DNA from: Dyella choica
GTDB lineage: Bacteria > Pseudomonadota > Gammaproteobacteria > Xanthomonadales > Rhodanobacteraceae
Length of the DNA stretch: 64,000 bases
Assembly (NCBI RefSeq): GCF_003977665.1
Contig: NZ_RYYV01000014.1
Coordinates: forward strand, 1-64,000
Reading direction: 5' to 3'
This document shows, in pieces, positions 36,333 to 44,826 of this stretch. The position numbers and the translations under genes are program-made. Numbering within the stretch: the first letter of the stretch is position 1; every line of letters starts with the position of its first letter. The notes beneath the pieces were generated by a model, which did no database searches, was not told the DNA's origin, and saw only the letters and a list, made by a program, of their open reading frames with translations.

Positions 36333-37447
36333 ATGACAAGATTCCCCCCCATCCAATCTTTGCCACGCGCCGCGACTTTTTGCGCTGCAGCCTGCTGGCC
36401 CTGCCTCCGCTCGCCCTGCCGGCGGTCTTTCCCCGCACTGCATGGGGATCGGCAGGCACCGTGATCAACGTCCGCGACAAGGGTGCCAAGGGCGACGGCC
36501 ATCATGATGACACCGATGCCTTCCAGGACGCCGTCGACGCCCTGCCGGGTGGGGGAACGGTCATCGTGCCACCCGGCAATTACATCATCGACGCCATGCG
36601 CGCGGTCAATCTTCGCTCCAACATGCTGCTGCAACTGGACCCGAACGCCACCCTTACCGCCATTCCCAACAATTCACCGCGCTCGCACGTCATCAAGGTG
36701 TGGAGCGCGAACAACGTGCGCATCGAGGGCGGGCGCATCATCGGCGAGCGCAACAATCATGGCGGCATGGGCGGCGAATGGGGTTATGGACTCAACATCC
36801 AGGCATCCAATCAGGTGCACGTCTCCAACATGCACATATCCGAATGCTGGGGCGATGGCATCTGGATAGGTGCGATTGGACCCAACGGCAACCCGGTCGT
36901 TTCCAGGGACGTGACCATCGATAACGTGGTCTCCACCAACAACCGGCGCCAGGGCCTTTCGATCGGGCCGGTGGACGGGGTGGTGATCATGAACTCAACC
37001 TTCAGCAACAGCAACGGCACCAAGCCCGAATCGGGCATCGACATCGAGCCGCAAGCACAGGGCCTGGCGCGCAACATCACCATCGACCACTGCATCATCA
37101 GCGGCAACCACGGCACCGGCATGGAAATTCACTACAACGTGAGCAACGTGACGGTGAAGAACTGCAGTTTTCGCGACAATCTTGGCTACGGGCTGTTGAC
37201 TGCCGATGCCCCCTCCCAGATCACCATCATCGACAACGTCATGACGGGAAATGGGCTGGTGGGACTGGTGATCGCCGGCCAGTCCAGTCATATCAAGGCG
37301 ATCGACAACACCCTGCAAGGCAACAGCGCACGCTATGCACGCCGGATTGCGGCCGCCATCGCCTCGCCGAACGCGGCGGCGCAGAAGCGCGAGTTGCGGA
37401 TTGATCCTGAAACCCGCGATGTCACGGTATCGGGCACAAAATTCTGA
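36329..37447 (+). CDS. Tat-exported right-handed beta-helix protein (pectate-lyase-3-like)
   Basis: The product has 372 residues. The N-terminus carries a twin-arginine signal (TRRDFL at 13-18, then a hydrophobic stretch ending near AWGSA), so a folded protein is predicted to reach the periplasm. VRDKGAKGDGHHDDTDAFQ is the typical opening of a Pectate_lyase_3 domain. Repeated parallel-beta-helix coils follow (NVRIEGGRIIGE, DVTIDNVVSTNN, NITIDHCIISGN, NVTVKNCSFRDN). Such proteins in exopolysaccharide operons are lyases, hydrolases or epimerases that trim or edit the polymer. The ATG overlaps the preceding stop; a much longer open frame read through the previous gene is a shadow. Catalytic residues cannot be assigned. 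Confidence 0.85.
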   Translation: MNDKIPPHPIFATRRDFLRCSLLALPPLALPAVFPRTAWGSAGTVINVRDKGAKGDGHHDDTDAFQDAVDALPGGGTVIVPPGNYIIDAMRAVNLRSNMLLQLDPNATLTAIPNNSPRSHVIKVWSANNVRIEGGRIIGERNNHGGMGGEWGYGLNIQASNQVHVSNMHISECWGDGIWIGAIGPNGNPVVSRDVTIDNVVSTNNRRQGLSIGPVDGVVIMNSTFSNSNGTKPESGIDIEPQAQGLARNITIDHCIISGNHGTGMEIHYNVSNVTVKNCSFRDNLGYGLLTADAPSQITIIDNVMTGNGLVGLVIAGQSSHIKAIDNTLQGNSARYARRIAAAIASPNAAAQKRELRIDPETRDVTVSGTKF

Positions 37448-37574
37448 TTCTTTCCCCGGAGGCCCGAACGCATCGTCTCCTTGCATGCCACGTCGTTACC
37501 GCGAATCGCGCATCCCAGGGATTGGCGGCGAAGACGGCATTCCCTTGAAGAAAGACCCAAGCCGGAATCGATCC

Positions 37575-38750
37575 ATGAAATTCATCTTCTTCGCCAACAC
37601 CGACTGGTATCTGTACAACTTCCGCCTTTCCACCGCTTTGCGGCTGCGCAAGGACGGACATGAAGTGGTCATGCTGTCGCCCCCCGGCGCCTTCGGCGAG
37701 CGGTTCGCCACGCATGGATTGCGCTGGGTGCCGCTGCCGATGGATCGGGCCAGCCTCAATCCCCTGCGCGAAGCGGCGACGCTGTATCACCTCGTCGCCA
37801 TCCTTCGACGGGAACAACCCGATCTCTTGCACAATTTCACGGTGAAATGTGCCGTCTACGGAGCGCTTGCCGCACGCATTGCACGCGTTCCAGCTACTGT
37901 CAACGCCGTAGCGGGCATGGGCTATGTGTTTACCAGCGACAGGCTCAAGGCGCGCCTGTTGCGCCCGCTGGTCAAAACCCTGCTACGGGTCACGCTGCAC
38001 AGCAAACGTTCGCTGCTGGTGCTGCAGAATCCCGACGACGCAACGACATTCGCCGACGCCGGCCTGATCCCACCGGAAAGAATTCGCGTCATCCTCAGCT
38101 CCGGCGTCAATACCACACGCTTTCAACCGGCCAAGCACTCGCCCGATCACCGGCATGAACGTCTGCGCGTGCTGCTTGCCGCGCGCCTGCTGTGGGAAAA
38201 AGGCATCCAGGAATTCGTCGACGCGGCGGCGCTCCTGCAACGCTGGGGGCGCGACGTGGAATTCGTGCTTGCAGGCACTCCGGACCCCGGCAACCCGCAT
38301 TCGGTGTCGGCCGAACAGGTACGCAGATGGGTCGATGACGGCCTGGTGCGCTGGCTGGGCCACGTCGACGACATGCCAGGACTGCTTAACGCCGTGCATG
38401 TGATGGCGCTGCCCAGCTATTACCGGGAAGGGGTGCCGAAGTCCCTGATCGAAGGAGCCGCATGCGGACTGGCGCTGATCACCACGGATCGCCCCGGCTG
38501 CCGCGAAGTGGTTACCAAGGACGGCTTCGATGGCCTGCGCGTGGACGTTCGTAATGCGCGCGCACTGGCGAGGTGCATTGTGCAGCTGGACGACGATCGC
38601 GAATTGCTCGCTCAACTTGGCTTGCGGGCGCGGCAGAAGGCACTGCGGGATTTTGACGAGCGGATCGTGATCCAGAAGACCGTTGAGGTGTATGAGGAGC
38701 TATTGAACCCGAGGACGGTGGATGCATCGGTGCTTCGACCCACCCATTGA
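37575..38750 (+). CDS. Family 4 glycosyltransferase
   Basis: The product has 391 residues with a GT-B fold. The N-terminal acceptor domain starts KFIFFANTDWYLYNFRL, typical of the GT4 group acting on lipid-linked sugars. The C-terminal donor domain has LSSGVNTTRFQP, LLAARLLWEKGI and the EX7E-like motif in REGVPKSLIEGAACG. It should add a later sugar of the repeat unit. The gene starts 127 bases after the beta-helix gene and ends the rightward operon. The chosen ATG gives the family-typical N-terminus; earlier in-frame ATGs (for example 37485) add unlikely residues. Confidence 0.9.
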   Translation: MKFIFFANTDWYLYNFRLSTALRLRKDGHEVVMLSPPGAFGERFATHGLRWVPLPMDRASLNPLREAATLYHLVAILRREQPDLLHNFTVKCAVYGALAARIARVPATVNAVAGMGYVFTSDRLKARLLRPLVKTLLRVTLHSKRSLLVLQNPDDATTFADAGLIPPERIRVILSSGVNTTRFQPAKHSPDHRHERLRVLLAARLLWEKGIQEFVDAAALLQRWGRDVEFVLAGTPDPGNPHSVSAEQVRRWVDDGLVRWLGHVDDMPGLLNAVHVMALPSYYREGVPKSLIEGAACGLALITTDRPGCREVVTKDGFDGLRVDVRNARALARCIVQLDDDRELLAQLGLRARQKALRDFDERIVIQKTVEVYEELLNPRTVDASVLRPTH

Positions 38751-38783
38751 TATTTTGGCATTCGACGCATGACGCGTAGGCTG

Positions 38784-38844
38784 GAATGACAATCCCGGCA
38801 TCTCGCGGTGGCGTGCATGGCAATGCTGGGTTTCGCAACCCAGC
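38784..38844. repeat. Two family-B hairpins between convergent genes
   Basis: GCTGGGTT-TCGC-AACCCAGC followed by CTACG lies at 38825-38844. An imperfect copy (GGCTGGAATGACAATCCCGG) lies at about 38779-38799. They fill the 113-base gap between two convergent genes and may also help to end both transcripts. Confidence 0.7.
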
Positions 38845-38863
38845 CTACGATTTCCATCCCGGC

Positions 38864-40201
38864 CTACGCCGCCCTACGGACATGGAAATGCCGCATGCCC
38901 AGGTACATCATCAGCAGCAGCGAAGCTTCGCCGATCACGGTGGCGGCCGCCGCACCCATGACATGATAGGTGGGAATCAGCATCGCGTTGAACGCGATGG
39001 CGATGACGGCGCTCGCCCCCATCGCAAGCACGCGATAGCGCATGTGCTTCTCGTTGAGCAAGGCTGAGCTCATGGCGGTGGAAAGAAAGCGCAGTGGCAC
39101 GCATACCGCCAGCACTGCCAGCACCTTCACTACCGGCCGGAATTTCTCGCCGAAGACGATCGGCACCAGCCATGGCGCCACAGTGATCAGCACCGCCCCC
39201 ACGACTATGCCTGATGCCAGCATGGCGAAATTGCCAAGCCGATAGGCCGACCAGAATTTTTTCGGATCGTGCGCCGCCCATCGATGCAGTTTCGACAGCA
39301 GGAATTTCTGGTAGATGGTGGCGGGAATCAGGTAGATCGCCATCATCACGCCCAGCGCAATACCGAAGATACCGGCCTGCGCGTTGCCGTTCAGGTATTT
39401 CAGCAACACCGTGCTGATCTGAAAGAAGATCGGATAGAGCGTTGCCTCCATTCCGTAAGCCCATGCCTGCGACCACAGGTGCGCAACGCTGGGCGATTCG
39501 TCCCCGCTCAAGTCGGCCGGTCGCGGCCCGTGGCCACGCAGCCGGATTCCGCCCCGCATCATTGCACGCAGCTGCGGTAACGCAAGCATGGCAAGCAGCA
39601 GCGAAATGAGACTGAACCCGACGGCTGCGGCGCGGCTGTCCAGGGCAGGCATCAGCATCAACAACGCAGCCACCAGCATGCGACTGCCCGGCGTCGCCAA
39701 CTGCCATAGTGCGAGCGCATAGTGGCGCTCTTCCAGCCGTAGCTGGCTGCTGATCAGGCTGCTCGCCAGAATGCCCAGCACCACTGGCAGCAGCAGCAGC
39801 AGAATCGGCTGCGCGTCCGGCGTCGCGCCGAGGTAGGCCCATGCCACGACCAGACTCAGCGCCAGCAACGTGCTGCCGGTGATGAAACGCAGCGAAGGAC
39901 CCAGCCAGCGATTTGCCCGCCAGCCCTCTACGCCGTACAACCGTAGCCAGTACGGTGGCAGGCCAAAGGCGGCCAGCGGCGCGGCCATGCTGAGGGTGGC
40001 CAGCGAGGAGGCGAACAGGCCAAACTCCGCCGGACCCAGCTTGCGGGCCAGCAATGCCTGGGTGAAAAAGGCCATCACGGCGCCCGCTGCCGTGGCGACC
40101 CACAGCACGGAAATGGGGCCGAGCGCCTGCCTCCAGCTTTGGGGTAGGCGACCCACGAGGGAAATGTCGGAGGGGGATGAGTTCACCAAATGAGCATCCA
40201 A
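38864..40201 (-). CDS. wzx: Wzx-type polysaccharide flippase
   Basis: The product has 445 residues with about 12-14 membrane segments and the MATE/Wzx (polysaccharide_synt) pattern: ARKLGPAEFGLFASSL near the first loop, FFQISTVLLKYLNGNAQAGIFG in the middle and RFLSTAMSSALLNEKHMRYR later. It should flip the undecaprenyl-linked repeat unit to the periplasm for polymerisation. It is the last gene of the leftward group with wzc and wzb, separated from wzc by 128 bases that hold two strong hairpins. Confidence 0.9.
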   Translation of the reverse strand: MDAHLVNSSPSDISLVGRLPQSWRQALGPISVLWVATAAGAVMAFFTQALLARKLGPAEFGLFASSLATLSMAAPLAAFGLPPYWLRLYGVEGWRANRWLGPSLRFITGSTLLALSLVVAWAYLGATPDAQPILLLLLPVVLGILASSLISSQLRLEERHYALALWQLATPGSRMLVAALLMLMPALDSRAAAVGFSLISLLLAMLALPQLRAMMRGGIRLRGHGPRPADLSGDESPSVAHLWSQAWAYGMEATLYPIFFQISTVLLKYLNGNAQAGIFGIALGVMMAIYLIPATIYQKFLLSKLHRWAAHDPKKFWSAYRLGNFAMLASGIVVGAVLITVAPWLVPIVFGEKFRPVVKVLAVLAVCVPLRFLSTAMSSALLNEKHMRYRVLAMGASAVIAIAFNAMLIPTYHVMGAAAATVIGEASLLLMMYLGMRHFHVRRAA

Positions 40202-40235
40202 GCAAACGCGCGTTCATCGCAGCCGTTAGCTATCC

Positions 40236-40313
40236 CACCGCCATTCCTGTGCGAGCGGGAATGGCGGTGGCCCACGAAACTCGGTAGCCCCCCCTCCTCC
40301 TTGCGGAGGAGGA
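40236..40313. repeat. Two hairpins in the wzc-wzx spacer
   Basis: CCACCGCCATTCC (40236-40248) pairs perfectly with GGAATGGCGGTGG (40259-40271). A second stem, CCTCCTCC-TTGC-GGAGGAGG, lies at 40294-40313 and resembles the family-A hairpin. Neither has a T-run in the direction of transcription. They may lower expression of wzx relative to wzc or protect the upstream mRNA. Confidence 0.65.
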
Positions 40314-40329
40314 GAGGACCCACTGACGA

Positions 40330-42537
40330 TCACGCCTTGGAGTTCGGTGTATAAGCGTAATACGCATACGCGTAGTAGCCCGCCGCACGCTTTTCCACCA
40401 GGTTGAAGATCGCCCCCTTGATCGGCACGCTGTTCTGCTCCAGCCGCTGCTTGGCCAGGGCGATCTCGCCGACCTGGTTGATGCCGAAGCGCACCACCAG
40501 CAGACTGGTGCCGGCGTGGTGGCCGATCACTGCCGCATCGGTCACCGCCAATACCGGCGGCGTGTCGATGATGATCAGGTCGTAGCGCGGGCGCAGCGTT
40601 TCGAGCAGCGTATTGAAATTGGCGTGCATCAGCAGTTCCGACGGATTCGGCGGGATCTTGCCGCGCGGAATGAACAACAGGTTGCTCGCGCCATTGACCG
40701 GACGGATCACGTCGCTGATCTGCGCCTGCCCGGCGATCAGCTCGGACAGACCGTTGTCGGGCCGGCCGCCGATCATGCGATGCAGGAGTCCCTTGCGCAT
40801 GTCCGCATCGATCAGCAGCACGCGCTGGCCGGCTTGCGCCATCACCACGGCGAGGTTGGAGGCGACGAAGCTCTTGCCCGCCCCCGGGCTGGCGCTGGAA
40901 ATCATCAGCACGTTGTTTTTCGTTTCCAGCCGCGCAAAGTGCAAGCTGGTGCGCAAGCTGCGCAGCGCCTCTGTCGCCAGATCCATCGGCGCGTCCAGGG
41001 CCAGCAGGCGCTGGTGATTGCCGGTAGAGCGATGCCCAAGGCGCATCGCAGCCTTGCGCTGCAATTCGCTGAGGGGAATGGAAACATACACCGGCAGGCC
41101 AAGACGCTCGACCGCCGCCGGATCCTCCACCCCACGGGAGAGCAGCTGGCGCAGGAAAATGAAGCCAAGCGCAGCGAACAGGCCTAGTACCGCACCGCCC
41201 GGTATCACCCAGATCGGCCGCGGCCACCAGGGCTTGGCCAGGTTCACCGCCGACTGGTCGATCACGCGCACGTTGCCCACCGTACCGGCACGGGCGATAT
41301 CCAATTGCTGCGCCTGGTTGAGCAGGTTGGTGTAGGTCTGGCTGGTGACGGTCACGTCACGCGTCAGCCTGAGCAGTTCCTGCTGCGTATTGGGCAACAG
41401 GCCGATCTTGCGTTCCAGCGCCCCTTTCTCCCCTTCCAACTGGGAGATCTGCTGCTGCACCGACCTGTATTCCGGGTGCTCCGGCGTGTAACGTCGCTGC
41501 GCCTCGGCCATCTGCATGCGCAGCTGGTCAAGATTGGTGTCGATCGACACGTTCTGGTCCAGCAGCGACTGCGTCTGCATGGAGATGTCCACCGAATGCT
41601 CTTTCAGCTGGAAGGCGTTCAACGCGTTCGTCGCATGCTCCAGCTGCTGCTTCACCTTCGGCAATTGTTCGCGCACGAACTGCAGACTGTTGGCGGCCTC
41701 CGCCGCGCTGCGGTCGACATTCTGGCGCACGTACAGCTGCGTAACCTGGTCGAGTATATTGGTGGCAAGCATCGCGTCGATGTTGTTGTAGGTGAGCTGG
41801 ATGATGCCCGAATCCTTGCCCTGCTCATCAGCACTGATTTTCTTTTGCAGCAACGCGATGGTATCCATGTGCGAATGCCGAATGACCCGGAAACGCGCCC
41901 CGGGATTGGCTTGCAGCGCCCGCACCTGCATGGTCACGCCATTGGCGCTAATGGCCTGGCCGACATGACCATTCACCAGCACGTTGCCATCTGGGTCCTG
42001 CAAGGTGTAGTTGCCATGGTCCCCGGCGATCAACGCCAGTTTTTCATCCAGCAAGTCAGCTGGCACTTCGAGCTGGAACACCTCCAGTTGCGAACCGCCC
42101 CAGTCGTAACGGTCAATACCGAACACCGGCGAAGCCAACTGGCCAGGATGTTCGTCTACGAACTGGCGCGCGAGGAAGGAGCCAATCAGCGGAAAGTGCT
42201 TCGGATAGCTCTCGATGTCGAGCTTGAGGTTCTCCACCACCTGCCCGAGGACTTTGCGTGAAGTCAGAAGCTGCGTCTCGGTCGTCGCCAGCGAGGTGGT
42301 AATGCCCAATGTCTCGGTGAGATCGCTCATGCCCGGCAGGGTTGGCGCCTTCTGTTCGACCTGTACGGATGCGCTCGCCTGGTAGATGGGCGTGGCAAGT
42401 ATCGCGTACAGCACGCTGATCAGGAAAAACACGATGGTGATCGAAGCAATCAGCCATTTGTGGTCGAGTACCGTTCCCAGCAAGGCGCGCAGATCGATAT
42501 CTTCGTCGCGCGTTGCGAAGCTCTGCTTGGTGGTCAT
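40330..42537 (-). CDS. wzc: Wzc-type polysaccharide co-polymerase and tyrosine autokinase
   Basis: The product has 735 residues. An N-terminal Wzz domain lies between two membrane segments (about 28-48 and 437-460), with a long periplasmic coiled-coil stretch and a GNVR-like region (LLNQAQQLDIARAG). The cytoplasmic BY-kinase domain follows: Walker A SASPGAGKS near 548, Walker A' VLLIDADM near 573 and Walker B LIIIDTPPV near 655. The tail ends in a tyrosine cluster (YYAYAYYAY) that is autophosphorylated in this family. It sets chain length and contacts the Wza channel. Its start lies 29 bases after the wzb stop, so kinase and phosphatase are co-expressed. Confidence 0.95.
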   Translation of the reverse strand: MTTKQSFATRDEDIDLRALLGTVLDHKWLIASITIVFFLISVLYAILATPIYQASASVQVEQKAPTLPGMSDLTETLGITTSLATTETQLLTSRKVLGQVVENLKLDIESYPKHFPLIGSFLARQFVDEHPGQLASPVFGIDRYDWGGSQLEVFQLEVPADLLDEKLALIAGDHGNYTLQDPDGNVLVNGHVGQAISANGVTMQVRALQANPGARFRVIRHSHMDTIALLQKKISADEQGKDSGIIQLTYNNIDAMLATNILDQVTQLYVRQNVDRSAAEAANSLQFVREQLPKVKQQLEHATNALNAFQLKEHSVDISMQTQSLLDQNVSIDTNLDQLRMQMAEAQRRYTPEHPEYRSVQQQISQLEGEKGALERKIGLLPNTQQELLRLTRDVTVTSQTYTNLLNQAQQLDIARAGTVGNVRVIDQSAVNLAKPWWPRPIWVIPGGAVLGLFAALGFIFLRQLLSRGVEDPAAVERLGLPVYVSIPLSELQRKAAMRLGHRSTGNHQRLLALDAPMDLATEALRSLRTSLHFARLETKNNVLMISSASPGAGKSFVASNLAVVMAQAGQRVLLIDADMRKGLLHRMIGGRPDNGLSELIAGQAQISDVIRPVNGASNLLFIPRGKIPPNPSELLMHANFNTLLETLRPRYDLIIIDTPPVLAVTDAAVIGHHAGTSLLVVRFGINQVGEIALAKQRLEQNSVPIKGAIFNLVEKRAAGYYAYAYYAYTPNSKA

Positions 42538-42566
42538 GGGCCGCTCCTCAAAGGGTCAGGTATTCG

Positions 42567-43013
42567 TCAAAGGTATCGAAGCCAGCTTTCCACACCGCGC
42601 TCGATCATGGCGTGCACATGCTCGAACACTTCGTGTGACTGGCGATAAGGATCGGGGACATCGTCGGCTCCGTGCCATTTGTCCAGCAGGAACAACTTGC
42701 CGCTGGCTTCCGGCGTCACGCGCGAAACGGCCATCAGCTGATTGCGCTCCATGGCAAGCACGAGATCGGCCTCGCGCAGCATGGACTGGTCCAGCTGCCG
42801 CGCACGATGTTCAACTGCATCGATGCCACGCTCCTTTAGGATTTGCATCGCTTTGTCATCCATAGGGCGGCCCACCAGTGCCTTAAGACCCGCACTGCTG
42901 ACATGGATGTCGCGATGTTTCAGGCTGTCGCGAAACAGGAACTCTGCCGTGGGACTGCGGCAGATGTTGCCTATACAGACGATCAAGATACGTTTGAACA
43001 CGGACCGAAACAC
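42567..43013 (-). CDS. wzb: Low-molecular-weight protein-tyrosine phosphatase
   Basis: The product has 148 residues. The P-loop VCIGNICRSP gives nucleophile C13 and arginine R19, and the general acid is in DVPDPYR near residue 117. It dephosphorylates the tyrosine tail of Wzc, which cycles the export machine. It is first in the leftward wzb-wzc-wzx group and divergent from wza across about 400 bases. There is an ATG at 43013. Confidence 0.95.
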   Translation of the reverse strand: MFRSVFKRILIVCIGNICRSPTAEFLFRDSLKHRDIHVSSAGLKALVGRPMDDKAMQILKERGIDAVEHRARQLDQSMLREADLVLAMERNQLMAVSRVTPEASGKLFLLDKWHGADDVPDPYRQSHEVFEHVHAMIERGVESWLRYL

Positions 43014-43420
43014 CCCTATTGGCTATATCCATGCAACGCCTTGCCGGCCCCACATTTCTGGTAGTCATGCGTCTCAACATTGTTGCCTTGTTCATACTTG
43101 CGTGCCCTTGCACGCTTTCATTGCCGATTATCTAAAGCTCGAATGAAGTTATAGCGCCGCTTTCGTCAAGGGCGCATGGATTTTGCAAAACGTTCGGCAT
43201 CACACGACGCGTCGTATACACACGTGAGGAAAAAAAGTCGCGTTCGAGCACATTTCATTTACGTCACCGCGACGCTCCCACGAGCTTAATGAATTAAACA
43301 GACGTAGCCATTTCGAGGTTTCCCCGTTTCGGATCAAGACGGCATATCCCGGCGTTTTCCAGCACCTTCCCGCCCAGTGCTCCATGGCAAGCGGCAAAAC
43401 ATCAGACATGTGGAGTGCAC
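43014..43420. promoter_or_regulatory. Divergent wzb/wza control region
   Basis: About 400 bases, AT-richer than the genes, without a supportable ORF. A perfect 12-bp palindrome ACGACGCGTCGT at 43204-43215 is a candidate operator serving both directions. A run of A residues (43230-43236) follows. Promoter boxes cannot be fixed by eye. Confidence 0.45.
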
Positions 43421-44503
43421 ATGAAAGCATCGTTAGTTTTGGCAGCTGTTTTCACGACCCTGGCCCTGACCGGATGCGCCGCCCTGCCTGGGCAGCACAT
43501 ATCCATGAATGGTCCCGAAAAGGGCCATATCCAGGTGGTCCAGATCACGCCGGATTGGCTGGCGAGCCAGCCGGCCGAGGAGCCTACGGCAGCCCCCCAG
43601 GAGTTGCTGAACTATCAGCCCGAGCCCTACCGCATTGGACCCGGCGACCTGCTTTACATCACCGTGTGGGATCATCCCGAATTGACCGCGCCGGCCGGCT
43701 CCCAGCAGCAGACCACCGCCAACAGCCGCCTGGTGCGTTCGGACGGCACCCTGTTCTATCCGTATGTCGGCATCGTCAAGGCGCAGGGCATGACCATCGA
43801 TGAGCTGCGCCAGGAATTGTCCACCCGGCTCGCCAAGTTTGTGCCCAAGCCACAGGTTGACGTGACCGTCACCAGTTACGGCAGCCAGCTCATCACCTTG
43901 CAAGGCGCATTCAGCAAGACAGATCCGCAACAGAGCACCACTATTGCGCTGACGCTCGGCCAAGCGATTGGTGAGGCGGGGATCGACTACACGCACGCGG
44001 ATATGTCGGACCTGGTGCTGTCGCGCGAAGGCCACGATTACCACCTGAACCTGAACACTCTCGACAGGGCCGCTGAACAGCACATCTACCTGAAGCCCGG
44101 GGACCGCCTGTTCATGACCTACAACGACAACAAGCAGGTTTACGTGCTGGGCGAAGTGATGCGCCCCCAGGCCCTTCCATTCAGGACGGATGACATGACG
44201 CTCACCCAGGCGTTGGGACGCGTCGGCGGACTGGACCCAATCACCGCCAGCAGCAAGTACGTTTATGTCATCCGTGGCGTGAAAGATCTGGCGCACCAGC
44301 CGGCCACGGTTTACCAGCTCTACGCCCGCTCCCCCACCTCCTATGTCGTGGCAGACAACTTCCACGTGCTCGCCGGTGACGTGGTGTGGGTGGGCGCATC
44401 AGCCATCACCCAATGGAGCCGCTTCCTGAGCCAGCTGGTGCCGCTGGGCAGCCTGGTCAGCAGCGCAGCCGTGGCCCATGGCGGTACCAACAGCGGACTT
44501 TGA
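43421..44503 (+). CDS. wza: Wza-type polysaccharide export lipoprotein
   Basis: The product has 360 residues. The lipobox LTGC puts the lipidated cysteine at residue 19. The Poly_export domain starts at about 68 (YRIGPGDLLYITVWDHPELT), and SLBB-type domains follow (VTVTSYGSQLITLQGAF; VYVLGEVMRPQALPFRT). The C-terminal segment is hydrophobic and amphipathic, as needed for the outer-membrane helical barrel. It forms the export channel that works with Wzc. GGAG lies seven bases before the ATG. A strong terminator follows directly, so wza is its own transcription unit. Confidence 0.94.
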   Translation: MKASLVLAAVFTTLALTGCAALPGQHISMNGPEKGHIQVVQITPDWLASQPAEEPTAAPQELLNYQPEPYRIGPGDLLYITVWDHPELTAPAGSQQQTTANSRLVRSDGTLFYPYVGIVKAQGMTIDELRQELSTRLAKFVPKPQVDVTVTSYGSQLITLQGAFSKTDPQQSTTIALTLGQAIGEAGIDYTHADMSDLVLSREGHDYHLNLNTLDRAAEQHIYLKPGDRLFMTYNDNKQVYVLGEVMRPQALPFRTDDMTLTQALGRVGGLDPITASSKYVYVIRGVKDLAHQPATVYQLYARSPTSYVVADNFHVLAGDVVWVGASAITQWSRFLSQLVPLGSLVSSAAVAHGGTNSGL

Positions 44504-44526
44504 TCGACAGCCTCCCCGCTGTGCTT

Positions 44527-44554
44527 GGGCGCCGTTGGAACGGCGCCCTTTTTT
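44527..44554 (+). terminator. Rho-independent terminator after wza
   Basis: GGGCGCCGTT-GG-AACGGCGCCC is a perfect 10-bp stem followed by six T residues, 24 bases beyond the wza stop. On the other strand there is no T-run, so it serves wza only. Confidence 0.92.
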
Positions 44555-44565
44555 CGTGCTTGGGC

Positions 44566-44826
44566 TCAATGGCCTGAACGAAGCCGCGCAATCTCGGCGT
44601 AGGCCGCATCCAGTTCGTGGCGCAGTGCCTGATTGCTCTCCAGCAGTTGCTGGATTTCCTGGCACTGCGCAATGACCGAACGCAGCACATCGCTTCTCAC
44701 CGTCACATGCCGCGCACGGTAGGCGCGCATGCGTTCGGCCGCGGACTTCGCCTTGCCAGTTGGCGGCCGCCCGCGGCGCGGCCGTAGCGGCATGGCAATC
44801 GTGCCTGGGTCGTAAGGATCGACCAT
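44566..44826 (-). CDS. Small basic coiled-coil protein, possible DNA-binding
   Basis: The product has 86 residues. The N-terminal half is basic and contains RPRRGRPPTGKAKSAAERM, a motif seen in small plasmid- and phage-associated proteins. The C-terminal half is a helical coiled coil (IQQLLESNQALRHELDAAYA). It could bind DNA, but no named family is certain. The ATG at 44826 has AGGGGAG seven bases upstream; the frame extends further 5' without protein-like features. An imperfect dyad (44870-44890) lies just upstream and may be its own operator. Confidence 0.65.
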   Translation of the reverse strand: MVDPYDPGTIAMPLRPRRGRPPTGKAKSAAERMRAYRARHVTVRSDVLRSVIAQCQEIQQLLESNQALRHELDAAYAEIARLRSGH

